This document shows positions 25,622 through 35,301 of a stretch of DNA of 64,000 bases, one piece after another. The stretch comes from Streptomyces hilarionis (GTDB taxonomy: Bacteria > Actinomycetota > Actinomycetes > Streptomycetales > Streptomycetaceae). The stretch covers positions 41,938 to 105,937 of the forward strand of contig NZ_JAHHIT010000042.1 in assembly GCF_024539675.1 (NCBI RefSeq). Direction: 5' to 3'. Positions within the stretch are counted from its first letter, which is position 1. Every line of letters starts with the position of its first letter. The notes under the pieces are model-generated. The model searched no databases. It was not told the origin of the DNA and saw nothing but the letters and a program-made list of their open reading frames with translations. Both the position numbers and the translations under genes were made by a program.

Positions 25622-28600
25622 TCAGCCGTCGAAGTGCTCGGTCAGATAGAGGGTGAGACGGGACTCCGCGTCCTGGGGCAGCTCGCGGTGCCGGTGCCCC
25701 GGGAGCACGCGCGGCGGCGTCCCGGCACCGGTCCGCACGCCGATCGTCGCGTACAGCGCGTCGGCCCGGGCGCGGGCGAAGTGCGCCGACTCGTCGTCGC
25801 CGTGCGCCTCGTGAGCGGCGGCGAGGGCCGCGAGGGCGTGCGCCTGGAGCAGGCGCTGCCCGGAGGCCTCGGCCGAGACGACGGCGCGTTCCGCCTCGGC
25901 CCGGGCCCTGCCCCGGGCCGAACCGTCAATATCTGCGTCCATGTCCCTATATGCACCCATATCAAGGAGCGTCAGGGCGGTGGCCAGGTGAATGCGGGGC
26001 AGGGCGAGCGGGGTTCCGTCGGTGGCGAGGTCCTCGGCGCGTTGCAGGCAGTCCAGGGCGTCGGCGGGGCGGCCCTGGGCGCGGGCCAGGTCGGCGCGGG
26101 CCAGCAGCACCTCGACCAGGCCCGCCCGGTGACCGGTGCGCTCGGCCGTCTCGAAGGCGGTGTCGAGGTGGCGGGCCGTCTCCTCGGCACGGCCCGCCCG
26201 CAGTTTCACCGAGGCGATCCCGACCAGGCTGTCGACCTGGCAGTTGCGGTTCTCCACCCGGCGCGAGACGGCGAGGGCGTCCTCGTAGGCCAGCAGCGCG
26301 CGGTCGTCGCGGCCGGAGTCGGCGCGGACCCGGCCCAGCGCCTCCAGGGCCACCGCCTCGGTATAGGTGGAGCCGGAGTCGCGGGAGACGAGGAAGCAGG
26401 TGCGCAGCGCCGCCGCCGCCTCGTCGAACCGGGCCTGGCGCTGCCGCACCTGGGCGAGGCTGACGAGCGCCATCGCCCGGTTGTGGTGGACGGTGTCGCC
26501 GATCAGGTCGAGGGCCGCGCAGGCCGCCTCCTCGGCCGCGTCCAGCCGGCCCAGGGCCAGGTTCAGGGACGCCGTGTTGATCAGCATGATCTCTTCGTTC
26601 TTGACGTTCCCCAGCGTGCGGTAGAGGGCGAGCGCCCGGTCGTAGCAGGGCAGCGCGCGGCGCAGCTCGCCGAGGAGTTTCAGGGTGACGCCCTTGCCCT
26701 GGAGGCTGCCGGCCTCGCCGTAGGCCCAGCCGGCCCGGCGCGCCAGCTGCTCCCCCTCCTCGTACTCGGCCAGCGCGCCCCGCAGGTCCCCGTTGCGCCA
26801 GCGGGCGCTGCCCAGGGACAGGCACATGGAGGCCTGGCCGACCTCGTCCCCGTGGCGCGCGGCCACCTCCCGGGCGAGGGTGGCCAGCCGCATCCAGTCG
26901 GACAGCGGACGGCGGTGGTGGAAGAGGTCCTGAAGCGCGTCCACCAGCCACCACACGAACGGCGCGGGGCCGTGCTCGGCGGCGTGTCCGATGGCGGCCG
27001 CGATGTCGTCCCACTCGCCGTCGAACCAGGCGTACGCCTCCTCGGTCGTGCCGAACTCCCGTGGCAGCGAGCCCTCCACGGGGCCGGGACGGGTGCGCAT
27101 GACGTACAGGCCCGCCGTCGCGGCGGCGTTGACCACGCTCTGGAGATAGTGGTCGAGGACCCGGGCGACGGCCGCCTCCCGCTCCTCGGGGGAGTCCTCG
27201 GCGAGCGTGCGGTCGCGGGCGTACTCGTGCACGAGGTCGTGCCACGCGGGGCGGCCGTGCTCGACGTCGCGCAGCAGGTGCACGCGCTGGGCGAGCCGCA
27301 ACCGGTCGGCCAGGCCGCGTTCGTCGGACCCGGCGGCAGCGGCGGCCGCCGTGACCGACCGGCCGGTGCCCGGCAGGACGCCCAGCCGGCGGAAGGCCAG
27401 CCGGGCCTCGTCGGGCAGCGCCGCGTACGACAGGTCGAGCGCCGCCCGGACGGCGACGGACTCCTCCCCCTCGACGTGCAGCCGGGCCAGTCGTCCCCGG
27501 TCGGCGAGGTCACGGACGTAGGCCCGGATACTGCCTGGCCGGTCGCCGATCCAGGAGCCCGCCACACACAGGGCGAGCGGCAGGTGGTCGCAGAGTTCGA
27601 CGAGCCGGGTCGCGGCCTCCGGGTCGGCGGCGACGGCCTCCGCGCCCACCGCGCCGCTGATCAGCTCCAGCGCGGCGGCGCTGTCGAGGACGTCGCAGGA
27701 GACCCGGTAGCCGCCGTCCAGGGTGACCAGGCCGCTGAGCTTGTCGCGGCTCGTCACCAGGGTGAGGGAGCCGGCCGAGGCGGGCAGCAGCCGCCGTACG
27801 TAGGAGGCGTCGGCCACGTCGTCCAGCACGACCAGCACCCGGCGGTCCGCCAGCAGCGTCCGGTACAGCGCGGTCTGCGCCTCGGCGCCCAGCGGGATGT
27901 CGCGCGGCGCGCAGCCCAGGCCCTGAAGAAGCAGCGGCAGCGCCTCGTCCGGGGTCATCGGCTCGGCGTTGTCGAAGCCCCGCATGTCGAGGAAGAGCTG
28001 GCCGTCGGGGAAGCGGTCGGCGACCCGGTGGGCCCAGTTCAGCGCGAGGGCGCTCTTGCCGACGCCCGCCGGTCCGACGATGAGGGCGAGCGGCTCGGCG
28101 TCGCGCAGACAGGAGTCGAGGCGGTCGAGTTCCCGGTCACGACCGACGAAACGGCGTGGCGTGGGCGGGAGTTGACGGGGCACGGGCCGCTCGGTCGCGG
28201 CGGCCGGCGGCGGGGCCGGCGACTGCGGGCGCGAGGGTGACGGCGACGTCGACCGGGGCTGGGACTGCGACAGCGCCTGCGACCGGGACCGGTGGCCGCC
28301 GGATCCGCCGGCGAGGACCGTGCCGGCCCTGTCGCCGGCCCCGTCACCGGCCAGCAGGCGTTGGTGCAGGTCCCTGAGATCGACGGAGGGCTCCATGCCC
28401 AGTTCGTCCACCATGCGCCGGCGCAGCGCGGCGTACAGCTCCAGCGCCTCGGCGCTGCGGCCGTCCTGGTGGAGGGCCGCCATCAGCAGGCCGTGCGGGC
28501 GTTCGCGCAGCGGGTGGGCGGCGGTCAGCCGCAGGAGCTCGGCGATGGCCTGCCGGTGCCGGCCGGTCTCGATCTCCGCCTCGGCCACGCTCTCCCGGGC

Positions 28601-29089
28601 CACCAGGTGCAGTTCGCCGAGGCGTTGACGTTCCGCCTCGCGCACCGCGACGCCCGGGAGGTCGGCCAGCGGCTCGTCCCGCCACAGTTCCAGGGCCTCC
28701 TCGCCGCAGCGCCGGACCGTGCGCCAGTCGCCGTCGGCGGCGGCCCGCGAGCCGTCCCGGACGAGGTTCTCGAAGGCCAGCAGGTCGAGTTCGGCCGGGC
28801 CCGCGTGGATGACGTAACCGGGTCGACGGGTGGTCAGCAGTTCGGTTCCCGACGGCCCGAGAGCGCGCCGGACCTCGGCGACGAGGGCCCGGACGCGAGC
28901 CGCGCCGGCGCCGGGCGGGCGGTCGTCCCACAGGCACTGGATCAGCCGGTCGACGGAGACGACGTGGTTGGCGTGCAGCAGCAGGACCGCGCACAGGGCC
29001 CGTTGGCGTCCGGTGAGCGAGACGGCCCGTCCGTCGATCTCGATGTCCAGGGGACCGAGCAGACGGAAACGGAGCCGTGGGGTGAGCAT
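25622..29089 (-). CDS. AfsR-like SARP regulator with NB-ARC and TPR domains
   Basis: A 1155-residue multidomain regulator. It contains a winged-helix DNA-binding domain (about 8-95, FRLLGPLDIEIDG), a BTAD (about 100-245), a Ser/Pro-rich linker (about 255-310), an NB-ARC ATPase (P-loop VGPAGVGKSALALNW near 340, Walker B-like RRVLVVLDDVA, GLPL-like DHLPLALCVAG) and C-terminal TPRs (about 740-1110). This is the AfsR architecture, though the sequence is not identical to AfsR. The ATG at 29089 gives the expected SARP start MLTPRLRFRLLG. An 11-bp-period direct repeat array lies about 210 bp upstream, suggesting self-regulation. I saw no in-frame TTA codon. Confidence 0.88.
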   Translation of the reverse strand: MLTPRLRFRLLGPLDIEIDGRAVSLTGRQRALCAVLLLHANHVVSVDRLIQCLWDDRPPGAGAARVRALVAEVRRALGPSGTELLTTRRPGYVIHAGPAELDLLAFENLVRDGSRAAADGDWRTVRRCGEEALELWRDEPLADLPGVAVREAERQRLGELHLVARESVAEAEIETGRHRQAIAELLRLTAAHPLRERPHGLLMAALHQDGRSAEALELYAALRRRMVDELGMEPSVDLRDLHQRLLAGDGAGDRAGTVLAGGSGGHRSRSQALSQSQPRSTSPSPSRPQSPAPPPAAATERPVPRQLPPTPRRFVGRDRELDRLDSCLRDAEPLALIVGPAGVGKSALALNWAHRVADRFPDGQLFLDMRGFDNAEPMTPDEALPLLLQGLGCAPRDIPLGAEAQTALYRTLLADRRVLVVLDDVADASYVRRLLPASAGSLTLVTSRDKLSGLVTLDGGYRVSCDVLDSAAALELISGAVGAEAVAADPEAATRLVELCDHLPLALCVAGSWIGDRPGSIRAYVRDLADRGRLARLHVEGEESVAVRAALDLSYAALPDEARLAFRRLGVLPGTGRSVTAAAAAAGSDERGLADRLRLAQRVHLLRDVEHGRPAWHDLVHEYARDRTLAEDSPEEREAAVARVLDHYLQSVVNAAATAGLYVMRTRPGPVEGSLPREFGTTEEAYAWFDGEWDDIAAAIGHAAEHGPAPFVWWLVDALQDLFHHRRPLSDWMRLATLAREVAARHGDEVGQASMCLSLGSARWRNGDLRGALAEYEEGEQLARRAGWAYGEAGSLQGKGVTLKLLGELRRALPCYDRALALYRTLGNVKNEEIMLINTASLNLALGRLDAAEEAACAALDLIGDTVHHNRAMALVSLAQVRQRQARFDEAAAALRTCFLVSRDSGSTYTEAVALEALGRVRADSGRDDRALLAYEDALAVSRRVENRNCQVDSLVGIASVKLRAGRAEETARHLDTAFETAERTGHRAGLVEVLLARADLARAQGRPADALDCLQRAEDLATDGTPLALPRIHLATALTLLDMGAYRDMDADIDGSARGRARAEAERAVVSAEASGQRLLQAHALAALAAAHEAHGDDESAHFARARADALYATIGVRTGAGTPPRVLPGHRHRELPQDAESRLTLYLTEHFDG

Positions 29090-29298
29090 TGACAGAACGT
29101 AGTCCAGCGGCGACGGCCGAGCAACGCAGGGCTTCGCCGGCGCGAATCCGCGGGCCGTCCGAGGGCGGATTCCGGCCACGTGCGGGCGGCCCGGCCGGAG
29201 GCGGCCGGCACGGCGCGGCATGAGGCGGCACGCGTGAGGCGGGGGCGGGCGCCGCGTGTCCCCCGTCGGTCGCCCGCCCCGCACCACCAGTCTCCGCC

Positions 29299-29385
29299 GG
29301 CCGTCTTTCCCGGCTCCTTCAACGACCTTTCAGCGGTCTTTCCACGGCCTTTCAGCCGTCTTTCGGCGCTCCTTCAGCGGCCTTC
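29299..29385 (-). repeat. Direct repeats with exact 11-bp period upstream of the AfsR-like gene
   Basis: Seven consecutive 11-bp units end at 29309, 29320, 29331, 29342, 29353, 29364 and 29375, each finishing in CTTTC or CCTTC. An eighth, 10-bp unit ends at 29385. The plus-strand consensus is about AGCGGTCTTTC (minus strand GAAAGACCGCT). SARP proteins are known to bind heptamer direct repeats with 4-bp spacers, that is an 11-bp period, so this may be their operator. It lies between the DinB gene stop and the AfsR-like start. The rest of 29090-29298 shows nothing further. Confidence 0.7.
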
Positions 29386-29403
29386 CCGTGACCCTGCACG
29401 GCC

Positions 29404-29910
29404 TCAGACGCCGGTCGTGCCGTCGATCAGCTCGCGCAGGACGTCGAGGTGGCCGTTGTGCCGGGCCGTCTCCTCGATCAGGTGCAGGAGGATCCAACGC
29501 AGGTCGACGTGGCGGCCGTCCCTGGCCGGGCGGACGGCCCGGGTGTCCAGGTCGTGGTCGGCGACCAGCGCGCGGTGGGCGGCGGCGTGCTCGGCGTACT
29601 CGTCGAGCAGGTCCACGAGCGGGAGGTCGACGGCGATGCGCATCTCGCGGTCGGGGTCCTCGTCGGTCCACGGTCCCTCGTCCTCCTCGCCGAGGAGGAC
29701 GACGCGGAACCAGTAGTACTCGACCCAGCGCAGATGGCTGATCAGACCGCTCGGGGTCATCAGCGGCGAACCCGGCAGAGGCGCTCTGCGGGCGTCCGCG
29801 TCGGAGAGGTCCGCGCACTTGGCGCGGGCGGTGTCGCGGGCGTAGTCGAGGAAGGTGGTGAGCTGGGCGCGTTCGTCCCAGGCGGCGGGCATGTCGTCGA
29901 TTCTCGTCAT
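29404..29910 (-). CDS. DinB/DUF664 family protein
   Basis: A 168-residue four-helix-bundle protein of the DinB superfamily, to which the mycothiol-dependent maleylpyruvate isomerases and bacillithiol transferases belong. The metal-binding histidines are likely those in LISHLRWVEYYWF and in LLHLIEETARHNGHLDVLRE. In actinobacteria these proteins often use mycothiol as a cofactor, which fits an mshB-bearing genome, but the substrate is unknown. ATG 29910 (MTRIDDMPAAW) is chosen; ATG 29922 is possible. It could be co-transcribed with the AfsR-like gene 314 bp downstream. Confidence 0.8.
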   Translation of the reverse strand: MTRIDDMPAAWDERAQLTTFLDYARDTARAKCADLSDADARRAPLPGSPLMTPSGLISHLRWVEYYWFRVVLLGEEDEGPWTDEDPDREMRIAVDLPLVDLLDEYAEHAAAHRALVADHDLDTRAVRPARDGRHVDLRWILLHLIEETARHNGHLDVLRELIDGTTGV

Positions 29911-30091
29911 CGCGCCGAGCATGTCCGGGCCCGGGTGGGCCTGTCGAGCGGATTGCGCCGCGTGCGTACGGGGTTGCCGGGGTCCGTCCACGGGATCGTG
30001 GGGGGGGTGTCCCCCGCCGCACCACGGGGTGACTCAGGGGGCGCCGGGTGTCGTGGCCGCGCCGGTCCGGGGCGGGCGCGGCGCGCGAAAA

Positions 30092-30119
30092 GCCCGGGCC
30101 CCCAAGAGGGGACCCGGGC
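30092..30119 (-). terminator. Terminator after typA
   Basis: Two 12-bp arms (GCCCGGGCCCCC and GGGGACCCGGGC, one G-U pair in the minus-strand RNA) with an AAGA loop lie 38 bp after the typA stop. Confidence 0.7.
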
Positions 30120-30157
30120 CTGCGGACGCGTGCGCCCGCCCGCGGACTGCCCGCGGA

Positions 30158-32065
30158 TCAGCTGTGCTTGGCGCGGCTCGCCGTGCGGGCGCGGTCGCGC
30201 TGGTCGAGGACGACCTTGCGGATGCGAATGGCCTCCGGGGTCACCTCGACGCACTCGTCGTCGCGGCAGAACTCCAGGGACTGCTCCAGCGACAGCTTGC
30301 GCGGCGGGACGATCGCCTCGAACGAGTCGGCCGAGGACGACCGCATGTTCGTGAGCTTCTTCTCCTTGGTGATGTTCACGTCCATGTCGTCGGAGCGCGA
30401 GTTCTCGCCGACGATCATGCCCTCGTACACCTCGGTGCCGGGGTCGGTGAACAGGACGCCGCGCTCCTGGAGGTTGGTCATCGCGAACGCGGTGACGGCG
30501 CCGGCGCGGTCGGCGACGAGCGAGCCGTTGTTACGGGTCGTCAGGGTGCCGAACCACGGCTCGTGGCCCTCGTGGATGGAGTGGGCGATGCCCGTGCCGC
30601 GCGTACCGGTGAGGAACTCGGTGCGGAAGCCGATGAGGCCGCGGGAGGGGACCACGAACTCCATGCGGACCCAGCCGGAGCCGTGGTTGGACATGTTGTC
30701 CATGCGGCCCTTGCGCACGCCCATGAGCTGCGTGACGGCGCCCATGTGCTCCTCGGGCACGTCGATCGTCATGCGCTCGACGGGCTCGTAGACCTTGCCG
30801 TCGACGAGCTTGGTGACGACCTGCGGCTTGCCGATGGTCAGCTCGAAGCCCTCACGGCGCATCTGCTCGACCAGGATGGCCAGCGCCAGCTCGCCGCGGC
30901 CCTGCACCTCCCAGGCGTCGGGACGCTCGGTGTCCAGGACACGCAGCGAGACGTTGCCGACCAGCTCGCGGTCGAGACGGTCCTTGACCTGGCGGGCGGT
31001 GACCTTGCGGTCCTTGACGGCGGCCTTGTTGTCGGCGCCCTTGCCGGTGCCGCCCCGGCCGACCAGCGGCGAGGTGTTGGTGCCGATGGTCATCGAGATG
31101 GCCGGCTCGTCGACCGTGATGAGCGGCAGCGCGACGGGGTTCTCGGGGTCGGCGAGGGTCTCGCCGATCATGATGTCCGCGATGCCGGCGACGGCGCAGA
31201 TGTCGCCCGGGCCGGCCTTCTCGGCGGGCTTGCGGGTGAGCGCCTCGGTCATCAGCAGCTCGGTGATGCGCACGTTGGACAGGGTGCCGTCGCGCTTGAT
31301 CCACGTGACGGTCTGGCCCTTGCGCAGCTCGCCCTGCTCGACGCGCAGCAGCGCGATACGGCCGAGGAAGTTGTCGGCGTCCAGGTTGGTGACGTGCGCC
31401 TGGAGCGGGGCCTCCTCGTCGTACTCGGGGGCCGGGACGTGCGACAGGATCGTGGAGAAGAACGGCTCCAGGCTGTCGCTGTCCTTCGGGACCGTGCCGT
31501 CCTCCGGCTTGGTCAGCGAGGCGACGCCGTCACGCGCACAGGCGTAGACGATCGGGAACTCGATCTGGTCCTCGTCGGCGTCGAGGTCGAGGAAGAGGTC
31601 GTAGGCCTCGTTGACGACCTCGTCGATGCGCGAGTCGGGGCGGTCCGTCTTGTTGATGCACAGGATGACGGGCAGGCGGGCCTGCAACGCCTTGCGCAGC
31701 ACGAAACGGGTCTGCGGCAGCGGGCCCTCGGAGGCGTCGACCAGCAGCACGACGGCGTCGACCATCGACAGGCCGCGCTCCACCTCGCCGCCGAAGTCGG
31801 CGTGGCCGGGGGTGTCGATGATGTTGATCGTGACGACGTCCCCCCCGTCCTTGGGGTGGTACTTCACCGCCGTGTTCTTGGCGAGGATCGTGATGCCCTT
31901 CTCACGCTCCAGGTCGTTCGAGTCCATCATGCGGTCGTCGAGCGACTCTGCGGCGTGCGCGGCGAAGGCGCCGGCCTGCTTGAGCATGGCATCGACCAGA
32001 GTCGTCTTGCCGTGGTCGACGTGGGCGACGATGGCTACGTTGCGAATGTCGTGGCGCGTGGCCAT
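30158..32065 (-). CDS. typA: Ribosome-associated translational GTPase TypA/BipA
   Basis: A 635-residue GTPase of the elongation-factor superfamily that acts on the ribosome and in 50S subunit assembly. G1 is [10 protein letters not shown]2/G3 include KGITILAKN and [12 protein letters not shown], and G4 is [11 protein letters not shown]-Tu-like domain 2 (about 230-310), EF-G-like domain (about 395-480) and the BipA-specific C-terminus ([20 protein letters not shown]) follow in order. It is full length and monocistronic. The 219 bp between its start and the downstream end of the next gene hold its promoter, with no clear hexamers recognised. Confidence 0.96.
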   Translation of the reverse strand: MATRHDIRNVAIVAHVDHGKTTLVDAMLKQAGAFAAHAAESLDDRMMDSNDLEREKGITILAKNTAVKYHPKDGGDVVTINIIDTPGHADFGGEVERGLSMVDAVVLLVDASEGPLPQTRFVLRKALQARLPVILCINKTDRPDSRIDEVVNEAYDLFLDLDADEDQIEFPIVYACARDGVASLTKPEDGTVPKDSDSLEPFFSTILSHVPAPEYDEEAPLQAHVTNLDADNFLGRIALLRVEQGELRKGQTVTWIKRDGTLSNVRITELLMTEALTRKPAEKAGPGDICAVAGIADIMIGETLADPENPVALPLITVDEPAISMTIGTNTSPLVGRGGTGKGADNKAAVKDRKVTARQVKDRLDRELVGNVSLRVLDTERPDAWEVQGRGELALAILVEQMRREGFELTIGKPQVVTKLVDGKVYEPVERMTIDVPEEHMGAVTQLMGVRKGRMDNMSNHGSGWVRMEFVVPSRGLIGFRTEFLTGTRGTGIAHSIHEGHEPWFGTLTTRNNGSLVADRAGAVTAFAMTNLQERGVLFTDPGTEVYEGMIVGENSRSDDMDVNITKEKKLTNMRSSSADSFEAIVPPRKLSLEQSLEFCRDDECVEVTPEAIRIRKVVLDQRDRARTASRAKHS

Positions 32066-32284
32066 AAAGCGGCGTTCTCCCGGAGTGTGAGGGCGACCCT
32101 GCTGCGTACGTCTGTGTTACGCGGGCCCTGCCGGGCTTGACACGCCACGGCCTCACCCCATGGTACGTGGCCCCGCGGGGGAAGGCCTCCGCAGGGCCGC
32201 ACGGTTCGTCCGGCGGCCATCCGCCGCTCACCTCCGGGCCCGCTTCCGTGCAGGTCGTGCGCCGGTTGCGGGCCCGGAGTGCGC

Positions 32285-34681
32285 TCACTTGTGCGCGGGG
32301 CTCCCGGCGGCCTTCGCGCCCTTCTTCAGGAATCCCATGTCCTCGTAGACGGGCGTCTGGAAACCGAAGGCCCCGGCGTTCACCACGTTCTTGCGCACGG
32401 CCGTGAGCTGCGGCCGCTGGTAGAGGGGGATCGATCCGGCCGCCGCCCAGATGCGCGAGTCGGCCTTGCGGATCAGGGAGCGCGCCTCGTCCTGGTCCAG
32501 GGTGGCGAGCGCCTGGGCGAACAACTGGTCGACCTGGTCGGTGCCGACCCGGGTGTAGTTCTGCTCCACGCTCAGGGAGCCGTCGGCGGCCGGCCGCGGC
32601 TTGGCGTAGATCGGCCGGGCGTCGGTGGCGGGGAAGGCGGACGCGGGCCAGGAGTACAGGGCGAGGTCGTAGTCGCCGGACGCGATGTGGTCCTTGAAGT
32701 AGCTCGCGTCGGAGACCTTGGTGATCTCGGTGCGGATGCCGACCTTCGCCAGCATCTTCGTGATGCGTTCGGCGACCGCCTCCAGGGACCGCGATCCCGG
32801 GCCGGACGGCAGGACGAACCGCAGGTCGAGCGCCTTGCCGTCCTTGGCCAGCGCCTTGGCGGGGGCGCCGACGGGCGCGGCGGTGCCCTTCGGGGCCGCG
32901 CCGGCCCGCAGCGCCGCCGCGGCCCCGGGGGCCGCGGTGCCCTTCGGCGCGTAGGCGCCGGGGACGCCGCCCTGGTGCAGCCCCTTGTACTGCGCGCCGT
33001 CCTGGGCGAGCCGGCGTCCGCCGGCCTCGTTCTTCGCGGCGTGGTGGTCGTCGCGGTCGGATCCGGCCGGCGCCTTGTCGTCCTCGCCGACGACGTAGGT
33101 GCCGTCGTCGTCCTTCTTCTCATCCTTCTTGCCGGACTTCCCGGCCTTCTCGCCCTTCTCGCCCTTCTCGGCGTGCGCGCCGGTGTCCTTCTTGCCGGCC
33201 GAGCCGGCCGCCTTCTCGCCCTGGTCCTCGCCCTTGTCCTTGACGGGGCCGCCGACCACCCAGCCGGCGTCCGCGAGGAGCGCCTGCGCCTCGGCCGTGT
33301 CCTGGCCGCCGAGCGCGCCGCTGCTGTCGGCGTACGCGTCCTGTCCGGCCAGCGCCAGATGGCTGCCGACGGGCTCCGCGGGCAGGCCCAGCGGCGTGAG
33401 GACGGCCTTGGCCAGTTCCTTGCGGTCCAGGGCGCGGGCCACGGCCCGTCGCACCCGCTCGTCGGCCAGCGGCCCCTGGGCGCCGTTGAGAGCCAACTGG
33501 GTGTAGGCGGGCTCCAGGGATCTGCGCACCTCGAAGGCGCTCAGCGCCTTGCGCCTGCTCTCCCACTCGGCGATCGCCGCGGTCAGCTCGGCGCGGGCCT
33601 TGGCCCCGTCCGCTCCCGCGGCCCCGGCCGACGGCTTCTCCTCGTCGCCGGCCTCGTCGTCGGCCCCGTCGTCGGCCTTGCCGTCGGTCTTGTCGTCGGT
33701 CTTGTCGGTCTTGTCGGCCGTGTCGATGCCGTGGGCGCGGGCCCATCTGCGCAGGGCCTCCAGGCCGGCGGGCCCGGAGCCGGCGGGCGGTCCGGCGGTG
33801 CCCTTGGCGGCCCCGTCGACGTTCTGCGCGTCGGACGGGTCGACCTCGGCCAGGTCGATCTTCCCGGCGGCCAGCGCGGACGTGCGCTCGTCCCTGGGGA
33901 CCGCCGTCAGCACGATCTCGGAGAGCTTGGCCGGCCTGCCCCACCAGCGGGGGTTGCGGGCCAGGCTGACCTGCTTCTTCTTGCGGTCGACCTTCTTCAG
34001 GGCGAACGGTCCGGCCGTGACCTTGAGCTTGCGTCGCGCGCCGTCGTTGAAGGAGTCGGGCGTGCCCATGACGTCCTTCGGGTACAGCGGGGAGAACAGC
34101 GACCGCCAGTCGGCGTAGGTCCGGCTGAAGGTGACCTTGACCTCCAGGTCGTTGGCTCCGCGCTCGATCTTCTCGATGCGGTCGTAGCCGGCGTTGCGGG
34201 CGGTCCAGTACGCGCTGTCCTTGCCCGACAGGGCGCGCCACTGGGCCGCGAAGTCGGCGGCGCCGATCTCGCGGCCGTCGCTCCAGACGGCCTGCTGGTT
34301 CAGCTTGTACAGCACGACCTGCTTGGGCTCGGTGGCGACGACCTTCGCCGACTCCAGGTAGTCGGCGTCGCGCTGCGGCCGGCCGTTCGCGTCCATCCGG
34401 TACATCGCGGGGAGCACGGCCTGGGCGACCTGGGCGGTCGTGGCGTCGGCGTCCGACTGGAAGGCGTTGAACGTCTCGGGGACGGCGTCCACCGCCCAGC
34501 GCAGGGTGCCGCCCTCGGCGACCGAGGCGCGGGCGGCGCGGGCGACGTCCTGGCGGGCCAGGGGCCGGCCGGCCTCGTCCGGGGAGCCGCAGCCCGTCAG
34601 CAGGGGCACCGCGAGCACGCCCGCGGTGAGGAAGGCGACCGAGCGCGTCACCGCGCGCGGGCCGACGCCGTCGTGGGACAT
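32285..34681 (-). CDS. Orphan family 5 peptide-binding lipoprotein with a charged insertion
   Basis: A 798-residue lipoprotein; the lipobox is LLTGCGS with the Cys near residue 31. The SBP_bac_5 fold is visible in FNAFQSDADATTAQ, AVWSDGREIGAADFAAQWRA and VTAGPFALKKVD. It is about 250 residues longer than the other two binding proteins here because of two low-complexity insertions: an Asp/Lys-rich one near 290-330 and a Lys/Glu/Asp-rich one near 490-550. No permease or ATPase genes are adjacent, so it may use one of the two importers or have a separate role. ATG 34681 follows GGAGG. Confidence 0.85.
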   Translation of the reverse strand: MSHDGVGPRAVTRSVAFLTAGVLAVPLLTGCGSPDEAGRPLARQDVARAARASVAEGGTLRWAVDAVPETFNAFQSDADATTAQVAQAVLPAMYRMDANGRPQRDADYLESAKVVATEPKQVVLYKLNQQAVWSDGREIGAADFAAQWRALSGKDSAYWTARNAGYDRIEKIERGANDLEVKVTFSRTYADWRSLFSPLYPKDVMGTPDSFNDGARRKLKVTAGPFALKKVDRKKKQVSLARNPRWWGRPAKLSEIVLTAVPRDERTSALAAGKIDLAEVDPSDAQNVDGAAKGTAGPPAGSGPAGLEALRRWARAHGIDTADKTDKTDDKTDGKADDGADDEAGDEEKPSAGAAGADGAKARAELTAAIAEWESRRKALSAFEVRRSLEPAYTQLALNGAQGPLADERVRRAVARALDRKELAKAVLTPLGLPAEPVGSHLALAGQDAYADSSGALGGQDTAEAQALLADAGWVVGGPVKDKGEDQGEKAAGSAGKKDTGAHAEKGEKGEKAGKSGKKDEKKDDDGTYVVGEDDKAPAGSDRDDHHAAKNEAGGRRLAQDGAQYKGLHQGGVPGAYAPKGTAAPGAAAALRAGAAPKGTAAPVGAPAKALAKDGKALDLRFVLPSGPGSRSLEAVAERITKMLAKVGIRTEITKVSDASYFKDHIASGDYDLALYSWPASAFPATDARPIYAKPRPAADGSLSVEQNYTRVGTDQVDQLFAQALATLDQDEARSLIRKADSRIWAAAGSIPLYQRPQLTAVRKNVVNAGAFGFQTPVYEDMGFLKKGAKAAGSPAHK

Positions 34682-34960
34682 CTCTGGTACCTCCGGTGAG
34701 CCGCTGCCGGTGCGTGCTGATCACATGTGGCGGTATTTGGTGTTGATCAGATCTACGGCCCACTGAAAGGGAAACGGTTCGCCTCCCCAGGGCGACACGG
34801 CGGCCGGGGCGTCCAAGGCCACTCGTGCGGAGCAACACACCCCCTGCGCATCCGCCAATCGCTGCACACGCCTTCACATCCACCGGTGTGACGCGCAACA
34901 CTCGCAGGCGCATGAACGTTGCCGTCCAGGGCGAGACGCCCACGGAAGCGAGGTCATGGC
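34682..34960. other. Divergent promoter region, orphan lipoprotein / coiled-coil protein
   Basis: This 279-bp region is lower in GC near 34730-34780 (TGGCGGTATTTGGTGTTGATC), as expected for promoters. No gene, repeat or hairpin was recognised. Confidence 0.4.
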
Positions 34961-35251
34961 ATGTCCGTGCACGACGACCTGACAGCGGTCCAGCGCTGCC
35001 TCGACGACCTCTCCCGGTCCGTCGGCCGCCTGGAACAGCAGCTCGGCAGCGGCGGTCTGGAGATGCGCCGCGTCCGCACCGACGCGGCTCACCTGAAGGA
35101 GAGCGTGGCGCTGCTCCGCGAGGCGGCCGCCCAGCCCGGCACACCGCACCGGCCCGAGATCGTCACCATCCCCGACACCCCCTACGACGACTCCCTGTGG
35201 GTCGACACCGACGACGAGGGACTCGGCGCCCGGCACCGGCACGCGCCCTGA
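34961..35251 (+). CDS. Small conserved hypothetical protein, predicted coiled coil
   Basis: A 96-residue protein, mostly helical and acidic. Heptad-like spacing in LTAVQRCLDDLSRSVGRLEQ and in AHLKESVALLREAA suggests a short coiled coil; the C-terminal third (VTIPDTPYDDSLWVDTDDEG) is acidic and disordered. The start at 34961 (MSVHDDL) is preferred over a longer frame from 34919 because AGG-containing sequence precedes it and the family-like start is compact. It precedes the succinate dehydrogenase operon by 50 bp and may share its transcript. Function unknown. Confidence 0.7.
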   Translation: MSVHDDLTAVQRCLDDLSRSVGRLEQQLGSGGLEMRRVRTDAAHLKESVALLREAAAQPGTPHRPEIVTIPDTPYDDSLWVDTDDEGLGARHRHAP

Positions 35252-35301
35252 CCCGAGCCCAGGGGGTGTCCGACACCCCGTAGACCGACCGGAGTCCTGA
35301 G

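Noticed and set aside
28815..28817. Possible TTA (bldA-dependent) codon in the AfsR-like gene
   Set aside because: The triplet is out of frame relative to the gene start at 29089; the frame there reads GYVIHAG.
29855..32140. 761-codon plus-strand frame opposite typA
   Set aside because: It is antisense to a highly conserved GTPase gene; its Val/Asp/Gly-rich composition is the typical mirror of actinobacterial codon bias.
32137..32142. Perfect TTGACA hexamer on the plus strand upstream of typA
   Set aside because: Both flanking genes are on the minus strand and no plus-strand gene or -10 box follows at normal distance.
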